The notes beneath the pieces are model-generated. The model saw only the letters and a program-made list of their open reading frames with translations. It searched no databases and was not told the DNA's origin. The translations under genes were made by a program, and so were the position numbers. Of a DNA stretch of 64,000 nt, positions 1-10,335 are shown piece after piece. Numbering within the stretch: position 1 is the first letter of the stretch; every line of letters begins with the position of its first letter. Source of the stretch: Triangularia verruculosa (Eukaryota > Ascomycota > Sordariomycetes > Sordariales > Podosporaceae); assembly GCA_033296885.1 (NCBI GenBank), contig MU863905.1, positions 1-64,000 of the forward strand, read 5' to 3'.

Positions 1-97
1 GATTCTTACCTACTTATTACGCCTACGCTCCTTACCAATTTTTTCGCTAGTAGGCTACTACGGAGGCACCGAGGCCTACTTAGACCTTCAAAAATTA
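1..97 (+). repeat. left arm of a ~95-bp inverted repeat
   Basis: The first ~97 bases are the reverse complement of 1552-1649 with one substitution and a small length difference in an A/T run. The arm touches the window edge and may continue outside it. Confidence 0.9.
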
Positions 98-798
98 CTA
101 AGGAAATCGATAACTAATTTAAGCTTATATATAAACTTAGGGAGGTTTAAAACCCTTATCTAAATAGTAAGGGTTTAATATTAAAAGCGTTAGTTTTTAG
201 GGCCTAAGAGCTTTTATTTTTTAGTAAAGTAAAGAACCTATTTACTAAGATCCTTTATTAAAAGTATAGTTATTTTTCGGGTAATTTAGTTTAAAGAAAG
301 TATTAAAATAAGGGTAGTTATAGGGATCGATAAGCCTATAGGTACTAAAAATAAGGGTAGCGTAGGTAAGTTAATAAAGAGCTTAACGGTAAAGGACTTA
401 GATAAGCTTATAGTAGAGTATTTTAGTAGAAGGCGAGTATTAAGATTATCGATACGGATATTAACTCAGCCGACTTTAAGTAAAGTTGAGGCCTTTAAGG
501 AGGCTTAAGTTTAAAGGAAGACTAGAGGTCCCTAGAGCTTTAGGGCTTATAGGAGGGTCTTATATATCTTCGTCCTCTATAGTAGAGAGGTCGAAGGCCT
601 AAAGGGAAGTAAAAGTACTATTGGAAATACTGGAACGTTGTTTTTTAGGTCTTTAGTTCTAAAGGGAAGCCCGGAAGGAGTAATACCACTTATAGTATTA
701 AAACGCTGGCCTTTATAGAAGTACTTGTTAGAAGTGCTAATACACTGTTTCTCCAGGTCTTTTAGTAGCCTAGGTAGTGTAAGCCCGAGCTTATAACC
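1..798 (-). mobile_element. RIP-degraded internal part of a copia-type element
   Basis: Very AT-rich sequence read on the minus strand directly downstream of the LTR at 799-1192. Its reverse complement is clearly related to the internal start of copia C2 (50291-51040). Nearer the window edge it resembles the gag part of copia C1 around 52340-52470. No frame stays open; TAA and TAG are frequent, as expected after RIP. The segment at 782-798 is the primer-binding site, matching (with RIP changes) the one in C1. The element runs off the left edge, so its second LTR is not visible. Confidence 0.75.
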
Positions 799-1192
799 TA
801 TTAAAATAGGTGTCTCGCAGGCCTATATGATGTAGGCCTGCGCTGGGATTAGCGCAGAGATATAGTAAATTAGTATATTGAATTGATTTAATAAGTAAGA
901 AAATATTATAGTGAACAGTCCTGAGGGCAAGCCTCTTATAGATCTTCGGCTCCGTATTCCTCCCCTAATCTCTTCTCTATTGCCGTACGTTAAGTGTCTG
1001 GAACTCCGGACGCTAGCCACCCGGACTTCCAGGTTAAATCAGAGGTTTATTCGGAGGTTTGAAAGCTTATTATAATTACTACCGCAGAGCGTTAGTAAGC
1101 ACTGTAATTCCAAGCTATTAGTTATTATAAGCTTTATAGGTTACAGGCTTAGATACACTGTAAAGTCCACAAATAAATACTGTACTTTAACA
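799..1192 (-). repeat. copia-type LTR (C2 family), minus orientation
   Basis: On the minus strand it starts TGTTAAAGTACAG and ends just before a primer-binding-like sequence. It aligns over its length with the C2 LTR, which is split at 42295-42548 and 50031-50290. This copy lacks about 120 bp that C2 has in its 3' half. Because it is uninterrupted at the GAGGCTTGCCCTCAG site, it serves as the empty-site reference for the gypsy B insertion at 42549. Confidence 0.8.
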
Positions 1193-1551
1193 TATTATAA
1201 TAATTATAATAATTATAATATTATATTATTTATTATAATTTTTATAAATTCGCTTTACCTATATTTTCGCTTCTTTTATTTTCCTTTACTCTTTTTTACT
1301 TTTTCTCGCTTTTTTTTACTCTCTTTTACTTTCTTTTATTTTCTCTTATTTTATAAAACTTACATATATACCCTATAATACTAAATTTAAGGGTAGCCTA
1401 CTAAAAGTTTTAATTAAAAAGAAAATAATAGTCTTAAAAAGTAAGTTCTTATATAATCCAGAAATATAAAGCAGATTACAAATTTTATAAACCTATATAA
1501 ACGTCGGTATAAAATTTATACCTACTAAACCGTCTTTATATATAATCTATA
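1193..1551. other. gene-free AT-rich segment
   Basis: TAA/TAT runs followed by a pyrimidine-rich stretch (about 1255-1360, TTTTAC/TTTTAT repeats on the plus strand). No coding or structural signal was recognised beyond strong AT bias and RIP-like composition. Confidence 0.6.
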
Positions 1552-1649
1552 CTATTTTTTGAAGGTCTAAGTAGGCCTCGGTGCCTCCGTAGTAGCCTAC
1601 TAGCGAAAAAATTAGTAAGGAGCGTAGGCGTAATAAGTAGGTAAGAATC
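1552..1649 (-). repeat. right arm of the ~95-bp inverted repeat
   Basis: Reverse complement of the first 97 bases, nearly perfect, and much less RIP-diverged than the copia sequence between the arms. Sequence to its right (from 1650) has no visible counterpart at the window start. Confidence 0.9.
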
Positions 1650-2165
1650 GATATCGTTAGTGTGTTTAAATATCGTTGTATCGTAAGGAATAAAAGGTAA
1701 GAAGTGTGGGTCTTGGTTATATATAATATATTGAAGAAGGTTGAAGTCGGTTGAAGGTGTGGAATATCAACTGGCTCAAGGTGGGAGCGAAGACCCCTAT
1801 ATATACTTGGATCCCTCCACTGGAAGGTCCACTGGCCGACCTTTGATCCCACTGTAATTCCTTTCTTACGGTTGACCTTCCACTGGTTGAATAGCGCTCA
1901 ATAGCTTGAATAGGCCACAAAGACCACCACAATAGCAGTGGCGAGCCTCCCGCTGGTTGAATAGCGCTCAATAGCTTGAATAGGCCACAAAGACCACCAC
2001 AATAGCAGTGGCGAGCCTCCCGTGCTGGGTAGGTCTCTTCCGAGCCGTGCCGCGTTGCGGTCAAAGTCCTGCCGAGCCGTGCCGCTTCTCCGGATCGGAA
2101 TTCTCCGCTTTTTATTAAATTAAAGAAGACTCCTTCAATTTTCAACCGATTTTAATTCTGATTGA
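1650..2165. other. less-RIPed repeat fragment of unknown type
   Basis: Moderate-GC island inside AT-rich flanks. It contains the 70-bp tandem duplication at 1883-2022 and a second small repetition of a CGAGCCGTGCCGC-like motif near 2038-2085. No long frame has homology I recognise. It may be part of an LTR or of a non-autonomous element. Confidence 0.4.
1883..2022. repeat. perfect tandem duplication, 2 x 70 bp
   Basis: Units 1883-1952 and 1953-2022 begin CTGGTTGAATAGCGC, end GAGCCTCCCG and are identical. Perfect identity inside otherwise decayed repeat sequence points to a recent duplication. Confidence 0.95.
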
Positions 2166-2170
2166 AGATT

Positions 2171-2308
2171 ACTATTGCTTATGTAATATATTATAATATA
2201 CTAAAATATCACCTTAATAGCTTAAAGGGGTATTTAAATATATTAATTTGAAGTTTTATTATTAAAATAAAACTATATTCGTCAAAGACAAATTATATAA
2301 GCAATAGT
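2171..2308. repeat. small AT-rich hairpin element (MITE-like)
   Basis: A 17-bp inverted repeat, ACTATTGCTTATGTAAT at 2171-2187 and its near-perfect reverse complement at 2292-2308, encloses about 100 bp of AT-rich DNA. There is no coding capacity. It lies about 70 bp beyond the 3' end of the oxygenase pseudogene. Confidence 0.5.
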
Positions 2309-2377
2309 TTTTTGTAGTTATATTAATATATATTACGTAGAAATAATATAACTAACACTATTTAACTCGTTTTTCCT

Positions 2378-5300
2378 CTACCCCGACATTCCACACCCCG
2401 AACTAACACCCTGAAAATAGTATACACTATATGTTTCACTTTCAGCTTCGTCATCACTTCCGTTACTACACCCTAAGGTTTGCTCCTTTCCTCCTTCCCC
2501 ATAATACTGCCGTTTCTTATCCCTCCCCTTCTCTTCCTTCGATTTCCGCTTCGCAAATTTGCACTCACTTTTGCTCTCTGCACATATGCATGTACCTACC
2601 GAGCCCCCAAAGCTACCTCCCGTACGGCTCGAACCTCCCGGTATCTCGTAAAAAGGGGGAAAGTCGTCGAAGGTAACAGGAGGGGCGAGGTGCCTTAAAT
2701 CCTTGCCATAATCAGATGTTCCAAACCCGTCAAACCTCATCTTCCATATTGTCGGGAAGGGCACCATCTCATCCCACTCCGGTGTCATGTACGTGTCTGT
2801 GGCCGGCTTTAGGATTCGGTCAGAATCATATACCTCCTTCAGCTTTGCCTTCTCTTTCGCCAACGACCTCCGTTTTTCTGACACACCCTCACAGCCACCC
2901 CGCGGAAGCTCTTCAAGCTGCTCCTCAACTCTGGCGATCTTTTGCTCAACAGCTGTTTGGATATGTTTCACCCTCTGTGGAGCCATAAAGTTGGAAAACG
3001 TCTCGTGAGAATAGTCGAGCTTGATCCTTTTAACCCTGCCTTGAGTATCGTGTCCTCGACGCAAGTTTTTGTGTTGTGCCAACACTTTTATCATGGTAAC
3101 CAGACCCAGAGGTGCAACATGTTTGGGGTGGTAAGAGGCGAATTGGTGTGTAAAGCTGGACTGATAGGCGAGGTAGGTACTCGGCTTCCCACGAGGCTGT
3201 CGAGGTGCTACCGGTGGTTGTCACAGCATCGTTTGGTCGGATCTGGCTTGCACGGTGCTAACAGACGCATGTCAGTGAGGAGATCACAAACCTTCTAGCC
3301 TGGAGTTTGGTTGAAGAACGAACTCACCATATCACAAATGATAGTGTCGCCCGGCCGAAGATCCAGAACCGTCCCCTTGTCATCACCTACATTGATTTGG
3401 ACATTTTCAGTGACCACGCGGACCGCTGGAAATTTCATACTCGAGGGCTGGGCGTTGAGAACGAGGGTCTTGAGTGCCTTGTGATTCTGCTCGCCGCCAT
3501 TCGAGACTGCTAGCTTCTGGATCTCGAGCCAGTCGCAAGTAGTTCGCGCAGTTCGCCCGCCCGACTCCTTTTCCCTCCCCCGAAGCTCTGAACCCAAATT
3601 GTAGAGGTCGCCAAGCAGTAAGCTAAGGACAGAAGTAAACGCCAGTACGGAGTTGTAGGCACTGTCAAGTCCCACAAGCAAAAAGATGGCAGCGGCTTTC
3701 CCCTGGTCAGGCTCGTTCCCCAGGATTTGTTGGGCAACAGTAAACCCAAGTTTTGTCATCGGATTGCTGTGGTCTTTGTGGCCCCCAAAGAGCCATCGTC
3801 CAAAGGAAGAAATCTTCCTTGTGATTGTGCTCTTGCTCGCCTCGAGTATGACACCCTCCTCCAGGATCAGCCCGTATAAGAAATTCAAGGACTTCTTGAA
3901 CGCCTGGCGCCGCTTCAACAGCTTCGCCTCGTCCGCATTGTACGAGAGATACACTTGACAGTTTGTAATGTGCTGATAAATGTCATTCTCGGAGTATTTT
4001 GCCAGACGGTTGGCTTCGCTCCTCACCATGTGGCTGAAACCCAAGAAATCGGCGACGTATCTGGTCACGACAGGAACTGCAAAATATCGTGTGACGTCGA
4101 GTGAAAATACTTTCTCGTTGTTGGAGCAGCTCATGGCAATGGATTCGCGCCTAATGATATCCCTCATGAGGTCGGTAAAGTACGCGGTGAGAACGGAAGA
4201 ATCAGCGGCTGAGACGGGCTGCTCACTGGGCGAAACTTCGACGCAAGGCCGCCGGGGGCACAGCACCGCCGCCATCTCAGAAGGAAGGTCCAAGGTGTCC
4301 AGACGAGCGGGATGCACCACGACGTCGGACTGGTCTCGGAAGAGCGCCCTGATCTGTTCAGCGTCTACCAAGTAGATTGGCTTGGGAGGCTTCCTAGGCT
4401 CTGAGGGCTTGGTATCGAAAGTGTACTTGGGTTCGTTGCGTATGCCAAACCAGTTCCTCTCGGCGACCTGGCTCGGAATGATGTTCATTCGGAACTGTTT
4501 GTCGTAGCCCTGCTCATGAGCAAGTTGCGCATTCTTCGAGGTGTAAAACGGATGGAAAAACCGTATCGAATCAGCAGGAAACCACTATGGGAAAGCACGC
4601 TGAAGCAGCCGGTGGAAAACAGAACTTTTAAGAATGTCATTGTCCGGCGTGACTTCTCTCATCCCCCACGAAGTTAGAGAGTTGGTGTTCCAGTCAACTG
4701 TGTAAAATCGATCGGATCTGACCAACGTGATCGCGTCAGAGAAAATTGCAGCCCACAGCGCCGAATCAACATCGCTTGGCCCTGGGTCCGCATTCTTGTC
4801 GCCGCCAGACTCGCAAAAGATTCCTGGATAGAGCTCGACCTTATCAGGATGCTCGTACAAGTCACATAGCGCCTTCTGAGCAGCTGGGTTCTTGGAGATG
4901 CTCTCGAAGGTATCATGACGCTTCATTCCGAATAAGTCACGAGAGTCATTCAATGTTCCTACACCCCATTTGCGTGCCTAGCGCATGCCCATGACCTCGA
5001 CAGCCTTGAGGCACTTCGGTACATTGTTGGGACCGAAGTTTGCTGGAATAACACTCATTAGCATATCTATTCTATTCCTTCATGAGACAACAGGCTCACC
5101 CATAGAGTCATCCATTGATTCCAGCAGCGTGCTAACCATCTCTTAGTCATCAAATAATCCAGTTACGCTGTTGCGCTTGAAAACGTTCTTCAGGGCTAGG
5201 TTGTTTATCCTGTCCTCCCTCAGACCGAACTCTCTCTCCCAAACCGGAAGCTCTTTCTCTTTCTTACGAATCTCCTTCGTGTGATGCATCAAGCGGACAA

Positions 5301-6911
5301 ACTGAGGCAGACTCATGCTCTTGGGGTCCCACTTATTGTCGCTGATAAAGAACATGTCGCGCATAGCATTTTCTGCATATTCCTCGTCCCTGGCCGAGAT
5401 AGCACAGTGGAAGCGGTAAAGCAAGTTGAATTCAACCGTCACTTGGTTCCCTAACCCGCGAGTCGCCGTTTTTGCAGCCGTCTCGTGTACACACGTGGAT
5501 CGAGGGTGAAGTTCGTATCGTAAGCATGAAAGCCCATCAGAGCTCGGAGATAGTCGTGAATGGATACTTGGATGTACAAACCACAGGTGATCAACCGTGC
5601 GGTGTTGAAGAGGTCGTCGTCACGCTTTTTCCACGCAGCGTCATAAGCGCGATAAAACTCCTCGACCTTCTTTTTGCAGGGAGCGTGCTTGTAGATGTAT
5701 GTCTCCAGTGCTTTGACAGCATTATCGTACCTCGGAGTTGCTTCCAAGTTCTTGCCATTGGCCACGTACTCATCGTAGACCTTTGCATACTCGGCAAGAG
5801 TGTTCTCATGGTAGCTGTCACCGCCATGCCCCTTGACAAACTCACGAGCAGCTGCCTGGTGTTTGCTACCCTCGAACTTGGTAGGTATAGAGAAGCGGCC
5901 GTTCTCATTGATGCGACGTAGTGGGGCGGTGGCATAGTTGTGATATCGATTGTACATGACGAGCATGATGCAAACCCCAGGTGGTTGACGCAACAGGCGA
6001 TCCTCGGCAAATGTGTCGGGCTTGAGAAGACCAAGCCTGTACGTGTCATCTCTCACCTGACGTTGCATCTCCTCATTGAAGCCGTAGAGCGGAGAAAGAT
6101 CGAGATAGGACGATGTATCCGAGATGTTCTTGTCGGCGTCATTGGTCCGGAAAATATCGTGTATGATTATGGTGGCGTGGTAGATCAACATGCTGGAGAG
6201 TCCAGAAGTGCTGTTCCGTGTTTGGTTGCCTCTTGCCATGAGGCGGTCGAAGATGTCATTAGGGTCAGGCAGAGCACCGAGTGGATGAGTTTTGGATGGC
6301 ACAGTTTTTGCATACGGAGCTCCTGCCTGGCCGAGATGCGGGTTCAGGGCACTGTCGAACTTACCGTCGGCCGCGCGATACTTGAAGGCATCGCCGAGGT
6401 AGGTGAGGGGGGGATGGAGCATGCGGTCGTATTTGGCCTTGACCTGGCTCTCGATGAACTTGGCCCTGGCCTCACTGTCATTCGACATGGAGTCAATCAA
6501 TTGCGCCCCGGCCTTGATATCCAAGGTGCCAGTTTGCATAAATTTGGCCACGACATCCTTGATACCGGGGAGGTTTTTCAAGGTAGAGATCCTCTGCAGG
6601 TCGTCAAGGACGCCGAGTTTCTGAATCACTTTGTTCCGTTCAAGGTTAGTACCTGTCAAAAGCCGTCATCATGTGCATCATTGGCAGAGAATACTCACGC
6701 CAATAAGTGCGTCCCCATGAAAACCGGTTGGCGAGTCCAATGTGCTAAGGCCCGCTAGCTGTTTGTTAAGATCCTCCAATTCTCGTTGGATCTTGCTAGT
6801 TTCGTTGGCTACAGTTGGTTTGACGCTGCCGTTGCTGTGGACGTTGGCGTAGCCATTGCCATTGGCTTGGCTGTTGGGGGAGAGAAGAGGTCTATCTGAG
6901 TGAGACGACAT
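2378..6911 (-). pseudogene. decayed psi-producing oxygenase / linoleate diol synthase (Ppo family: heme dioxygenase + P450)
   Basis: In the intact family, an N-terminal cyclooxygenase-like heme dioxygenase forms a fatty-acid hydroperoxide and a C-terminal P450-like domain isomerises it to oxylipins ('psi factor'). Recognisable here are ATG at 6911, a short intron near 6653-6698, the distal-His region (IIIHD, about 6150-6185), and the SSYLDLSPLYG block. The catalytic Tyr/proximal His motif reads YRFH (5407-5418; usually YRWH). The dioxygenase C-terminus contains DPDKVELYPG-like sequence and the P450 part runs 4580-2380. Introns at 5043-5099 and 3258-3327 look normal. Lesions: a frame change near 5455-5500; in-frame TAA at 5143-5145, TAG at 4978-4980 and TAG at 4585-4587, each parsimoniously a CAA/CAG Gln codon; a frame change near 3160-3220; the P450 ExxR helix reads NAQP (3444-3466); and the heme-Cys position reads HQF (3140-3148). 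The C-terminal VPFPTIWKMRFDG segment is typical of the family. It is not expressible as one protein. Confidence 0.88.
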
Positions 6912-8093
6912 GGCTGACAAACAGAAGAGCCCCCGGCTACACCAGAGGAGTGATCAAGGGAGTGTGGGACAGGCAAACAGTCAGTGTGTATCACCACGAA
7001 ACGCGGCGATTCTGATGGGTGACGTCTAGAGTGAAAACCGGACAGCCAAGTGAGTAGGTACCAAGGCATATTTAACAGTGGCAGTCACAGCTCTTCCCGA
7101 CTGGAGCAGTTTTCGTTTCCCATAGCCAGCGACTCCCCCAACCGCAGAAGCAATGTTTGTCTGCTTCAAGATCCAACAGGCCCTTCCGAGTCCGCGCCAC
7201 AGAAGTGTGAATATGTGCTACATCACCTTCTTCGAAAATGAGATGTCTGGATTCGGAAGTATGGCCCGGGCTGAGAATTCACTATGTGTAACTTGAGCAG
7301 TCAATGCTGCCTCTGGGCGAGCTGAGAGCACGGTGTGGGGGCGGTGACCAAGAACACTCAACATCGAATCGAGATTAGCCTCAGTCGGTTTCAGCGGAGT
7401 CTAGAACAGGGCGGGGGCGATGACCAGCCAAAACATGGCTTGCTTCAATTAAGGTAGCTGTTCTGCGACTCGCATCGAGCCTATCTGTAAATGGTGCATC
7501 TGTCGGGTTCGAGTTCAATGACGGGCATGGGGGACGGACGTCAGGGCTGGCTGGAACGCGGCTCGACACTCCCACCATCGAGATCAGTGTATGCATGTGC
7601 CAGGGGAATGTTGCCTTGAAGGCCGGATCCCTTCGACGTACTCTGAATGTTTGTGCTAATTACCAACTCGCTGTTGGTTTCAGACTCGGTCGACTATGGG
7701 CACAAATCGATATTGCTCATGGATGCATCCCAAGTTGGACATTGCTCTCTCCTGCGCCTTTCCAAAATATGACAGGACTAGTATGTTTCCACGGAGTTTA
7801 TATCAGATGGGCCTCTTTCTCGCAGATCCCTGCCATCCAAAGGATTTTGTATCACACCATTATTTCTCTTTCTATCCAAGGTAGATATCTCCCTATCACA
7901 GTGTAAGCCGTTCGCCCCTTCACTTATGGAAGACAGACTGAGACCGGGACCCCAGGGAAAGCTTTTTCATTCACGCTTTGCCTTTTCTTTACCTTTCGCT
8001 CCACGCATTGTGAATCTCTCTACACATTCACTTTCCGGTCTAGACCCTCGATTTCGACCCCTTCCGATAGAATCTGGCCGCGCTTTAGCTATC
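6912..8093. other. divergent intergenic region between two pseudogenes
   Basis: 1.2 kb of normal GC content between the start of the oxygenase remnant (minus) and the peroxidase remnant (plus). It would have held both promoters. No convincing coding exon was seen; short frames here have no family resemblance. Confidence 0.6.
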
Positions 8094-8916
8094 ATGCCCT
8101 CACCCGCAGCTACGAAGTGAACAGACGATATTCCGGTGGGACAATATGCACAACCACACCCAACCGCTATCCGCAGCCCATGTCCGTTGCTCAACGCCCT
8201 TGCAAATCACGGGTATCTTCCCCGCGACGGCAGGAGCTTTCACCAAGCAGAGCTATCCGCAGCTCTGAAGAAGGTCGGCTTGTCCCGAGCACTCCGACTC
8301 GTTCTTAGCAACCCTGTGTTCATTGAGCATCAGGCAAGAGAGGGAGACCAGATGCAGACATCGTCCACCTTGTGGAGCAAGCTGAGGTATCTGATACCTA
8401 CGCAACCCATGGGCAATCCTTTTCTCTTTCTTTGGCATGCGGCGGCCGGGACAGCTGGATACTCACGGCGAGCTGGTCCTCGATCTAGACCAAATTGGGC
8501 TCCCTGGGTTTGCAGAACATGATATCTCCCTCACACGTGGCGACGCCGCTCAGGGCGACCATCTGAAGGCACAGCCGGACCTGCTCCAGGGTTTGCTGGC
8601 GTCCTCTTCAGACGGTGGCAGAACCATGACCACAGAGGACTTCGCCTGCCTACGCAAACGCCGGATTGAAGTTCAGAAGAAGGATAACCCAGGGCTTCTA
8701 TACGGACCACTGCAATATCGTATCAGCTGCGCCGAGATTGCTTTCGGAGATGGCAACACAGTCCCATGGGAATATGTGCGTGCTCTGTTTGTAGAGGAGA
8801 GATTGCCAGTCAAGGAAGGATGGAAGCCACGTCGCTGGTGGCACACATTGGGTTTCTGGGAGCTGTCGAGAACCTCGATTAAGGTGGCACAGTTGGTGGG
8901 AGTCAAGTTTAAATGA
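8094..8916 (+). pseudogene. decayed heme-thiolate peroxidase (chloroperoxidase / UPO family)
   Basis: Intact relatives are ~250-residue heme-thiolate peroxidases that halogenate or oxygenate small molecules or fatty acids. The heme-ligand motif is present as SPCPLLNALANHG (about 8185-8225), followed by GYLPRDGR. Further on come NPW...GMRRPGQ, then the acid-base motif EHDISLTR (about 8515-8540) and a typical C-terminal half ending at TGA 8914-8916. Two defects are seen. An in-frame TGA at 8118-8120 lies eight codons after the likely ATG (8094). A +1 frame change at about 8385-8397 separates KLRYLI from YLRNPWAILF, with no room for a frame-correct intron. The TGA could be sidestepped by an unseen upstream start; the frame change could not. 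Only about 12 bp separate the stop from a TIR element. Confidence 0.8.
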
Positions 8917-8928
8917 CTCTTTTTTTAT

Positions 8929-10328
8929 GAGAGAGACTCGGGGTACTATATAACCTGTTAATTTATACTATATAGGGATCGGTCAATGTATTTTTCGACG
9001 GCTTGGCGGTAATTTAATATAGGAAATCCGGAATTTTAGTCCGTTACTCTATTACCGTTTCTCTTTACCGTTATATAACTACCGTTTTTAACTATTATAA
9101 ACCTCGCCGTCGTTAAAATTAAAGCTATCACTATTTATATTAATCTAGTTATTATTAAAAGGTATGAGCCGCATACAGGCCTAAAGGCCCTGTAGCGGTA
9201 GGCACTTACAGTGCTCTCTAGTGCAGCGGAATTATCACACACGATACCTAAAGCTCACTGCTGGGGTACTGGGCTACAGTACCTTATAGGTACTGTATAA
9301 CAGAGAATATAGGTGGTAACCTTCTTTATTTATAGTGCTAGCCTTCTATAATCCAATTGTATCCTCTGTAGTAGGGTTCGTACTCGACCTCTACCGGCTA
9401 CCCACCGAGTGCCTTGCAGGGCCTCGCACGCCAGGGCGGGCAGATGAGCCAGAGTACGGCTTGCCGGACCCCGATTTTGGTGAGAGTTGCTGAAATGGCG
9501 ACTCACGCCCATACAAATCTTCACCCAAACCGCCCCCCTTTTTGCAAAGTGCGGGTCAATGTAAGCCTAAGGCTTGGCCCTTTTAACCAGTGGTATATAT
9601 AGACCTTATAAGCTTAAATATAAAATTATAGCCATATTGGCCCACTGGTTGGCCCGATGCAAGCTTTCGAAGTGGCCTGTAGTGCTGAGTGGAGCCCGGG
9701 CACAGGTGCCAGGTAAGTGCTTAGTGACGGGTAAGCTCCGGGCAAGGACTTGGCCGAATCCTCCAATCTTTCACACCTATAACCACGTAGTATTACAGCT
9801 GCCAGTCCACTGTTAAATTAGGCCTCACAGGGACCTATTTTAACAGTTATAACTAAGCGTTTACTAAGCGCCTTTAGCGGCTTTAGTCGCTTTAACCGCC
9901 CTAATAATCGTACTCTGACTATTACCCCCCTTACTTCTAAAGCCACTACCTTTAACTCTAACTATAGCGCCGCCCCGGGCTACACTATCTTTAATTATAG
10001 CGCCGTCCCGGACTACACTACCTTTAACTATAGCGCTACCCTAGGCTACTCCGCTATTAATTAATAAAGAAGTAAGTAGTAAAAGAAAAGGTAGTAGTTT
10101 AATAATAGTTTAATTAATTATAAATAATTTAATAAAAGCCGTTATAAAAAAAAGCAAATTATTATAATAATAATAAATTAAACGGTAATTTTAATTATAA
10201 TTTATTAAAATTCAGAAAAAGGAATATAGTAAAATATTTAGTTATTTATAGAGTTAGGGATTTATATAGGAAAAGGTAGCTCTATATAGTATAAATTAAC
10301 AGGTTATATAATACCCCGAGTCTCTCTC
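8929..10328. mobile_element. 1.4-kb terminal-inverted-repeat element, non-autonomous, RIP-affected
   Basis: The ends are inverted repeats of about 50 bp: GAGAGAGACTCGGGGTA at 8929 and its reverse complement ending at 10328, with only a few differences. The flanks carry TTTTTAT on both sides (8922-8928 and 10329-10335), a candidate 7-bp (or imperfect 8-bp) target duplication. There is no transposase frame. Outer parts are AT-rich and RIP-like; the centre (about 9150-9830) has higher GC and may be a nested insertion. The class is uncertain; an 8-bp duplication would suit hAT-like elements. Confidence 0.75.
9953..10055. repeat. three degenerate ~33-bp tandem repeats
   Basis: Three consecutive units of the form CTTTAACTATAGCGC...GGCTACACTA, differing mostly by C/T and G/A changes. 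They lie within the TIR element. Confidence 0.7.
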
Positions 10329-10335
10329 TTTTTAT

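Noticed and set aside
5940..6758. 272-codon plus-strand frame antisense to the oxygenase remnant
   Set aside because: Shadow frame; the opposite strand shows clear family motifs.
8115..8171. 57-nt intron removing the early TGA of the peroxidase
   Set aside because: Borders are possible and the frame is kept, but it would delete the coding-like stretch just before SPCP that relatives have; kept only as a remote possibility.
8387..8454. 68-nt intron (GTATCT...ACAG) as an alternative to the peroxidase frameshift
   Set aside because: Splicing it leaves the wrong frame and removes the conserved NPW...GMRRPGQ block.
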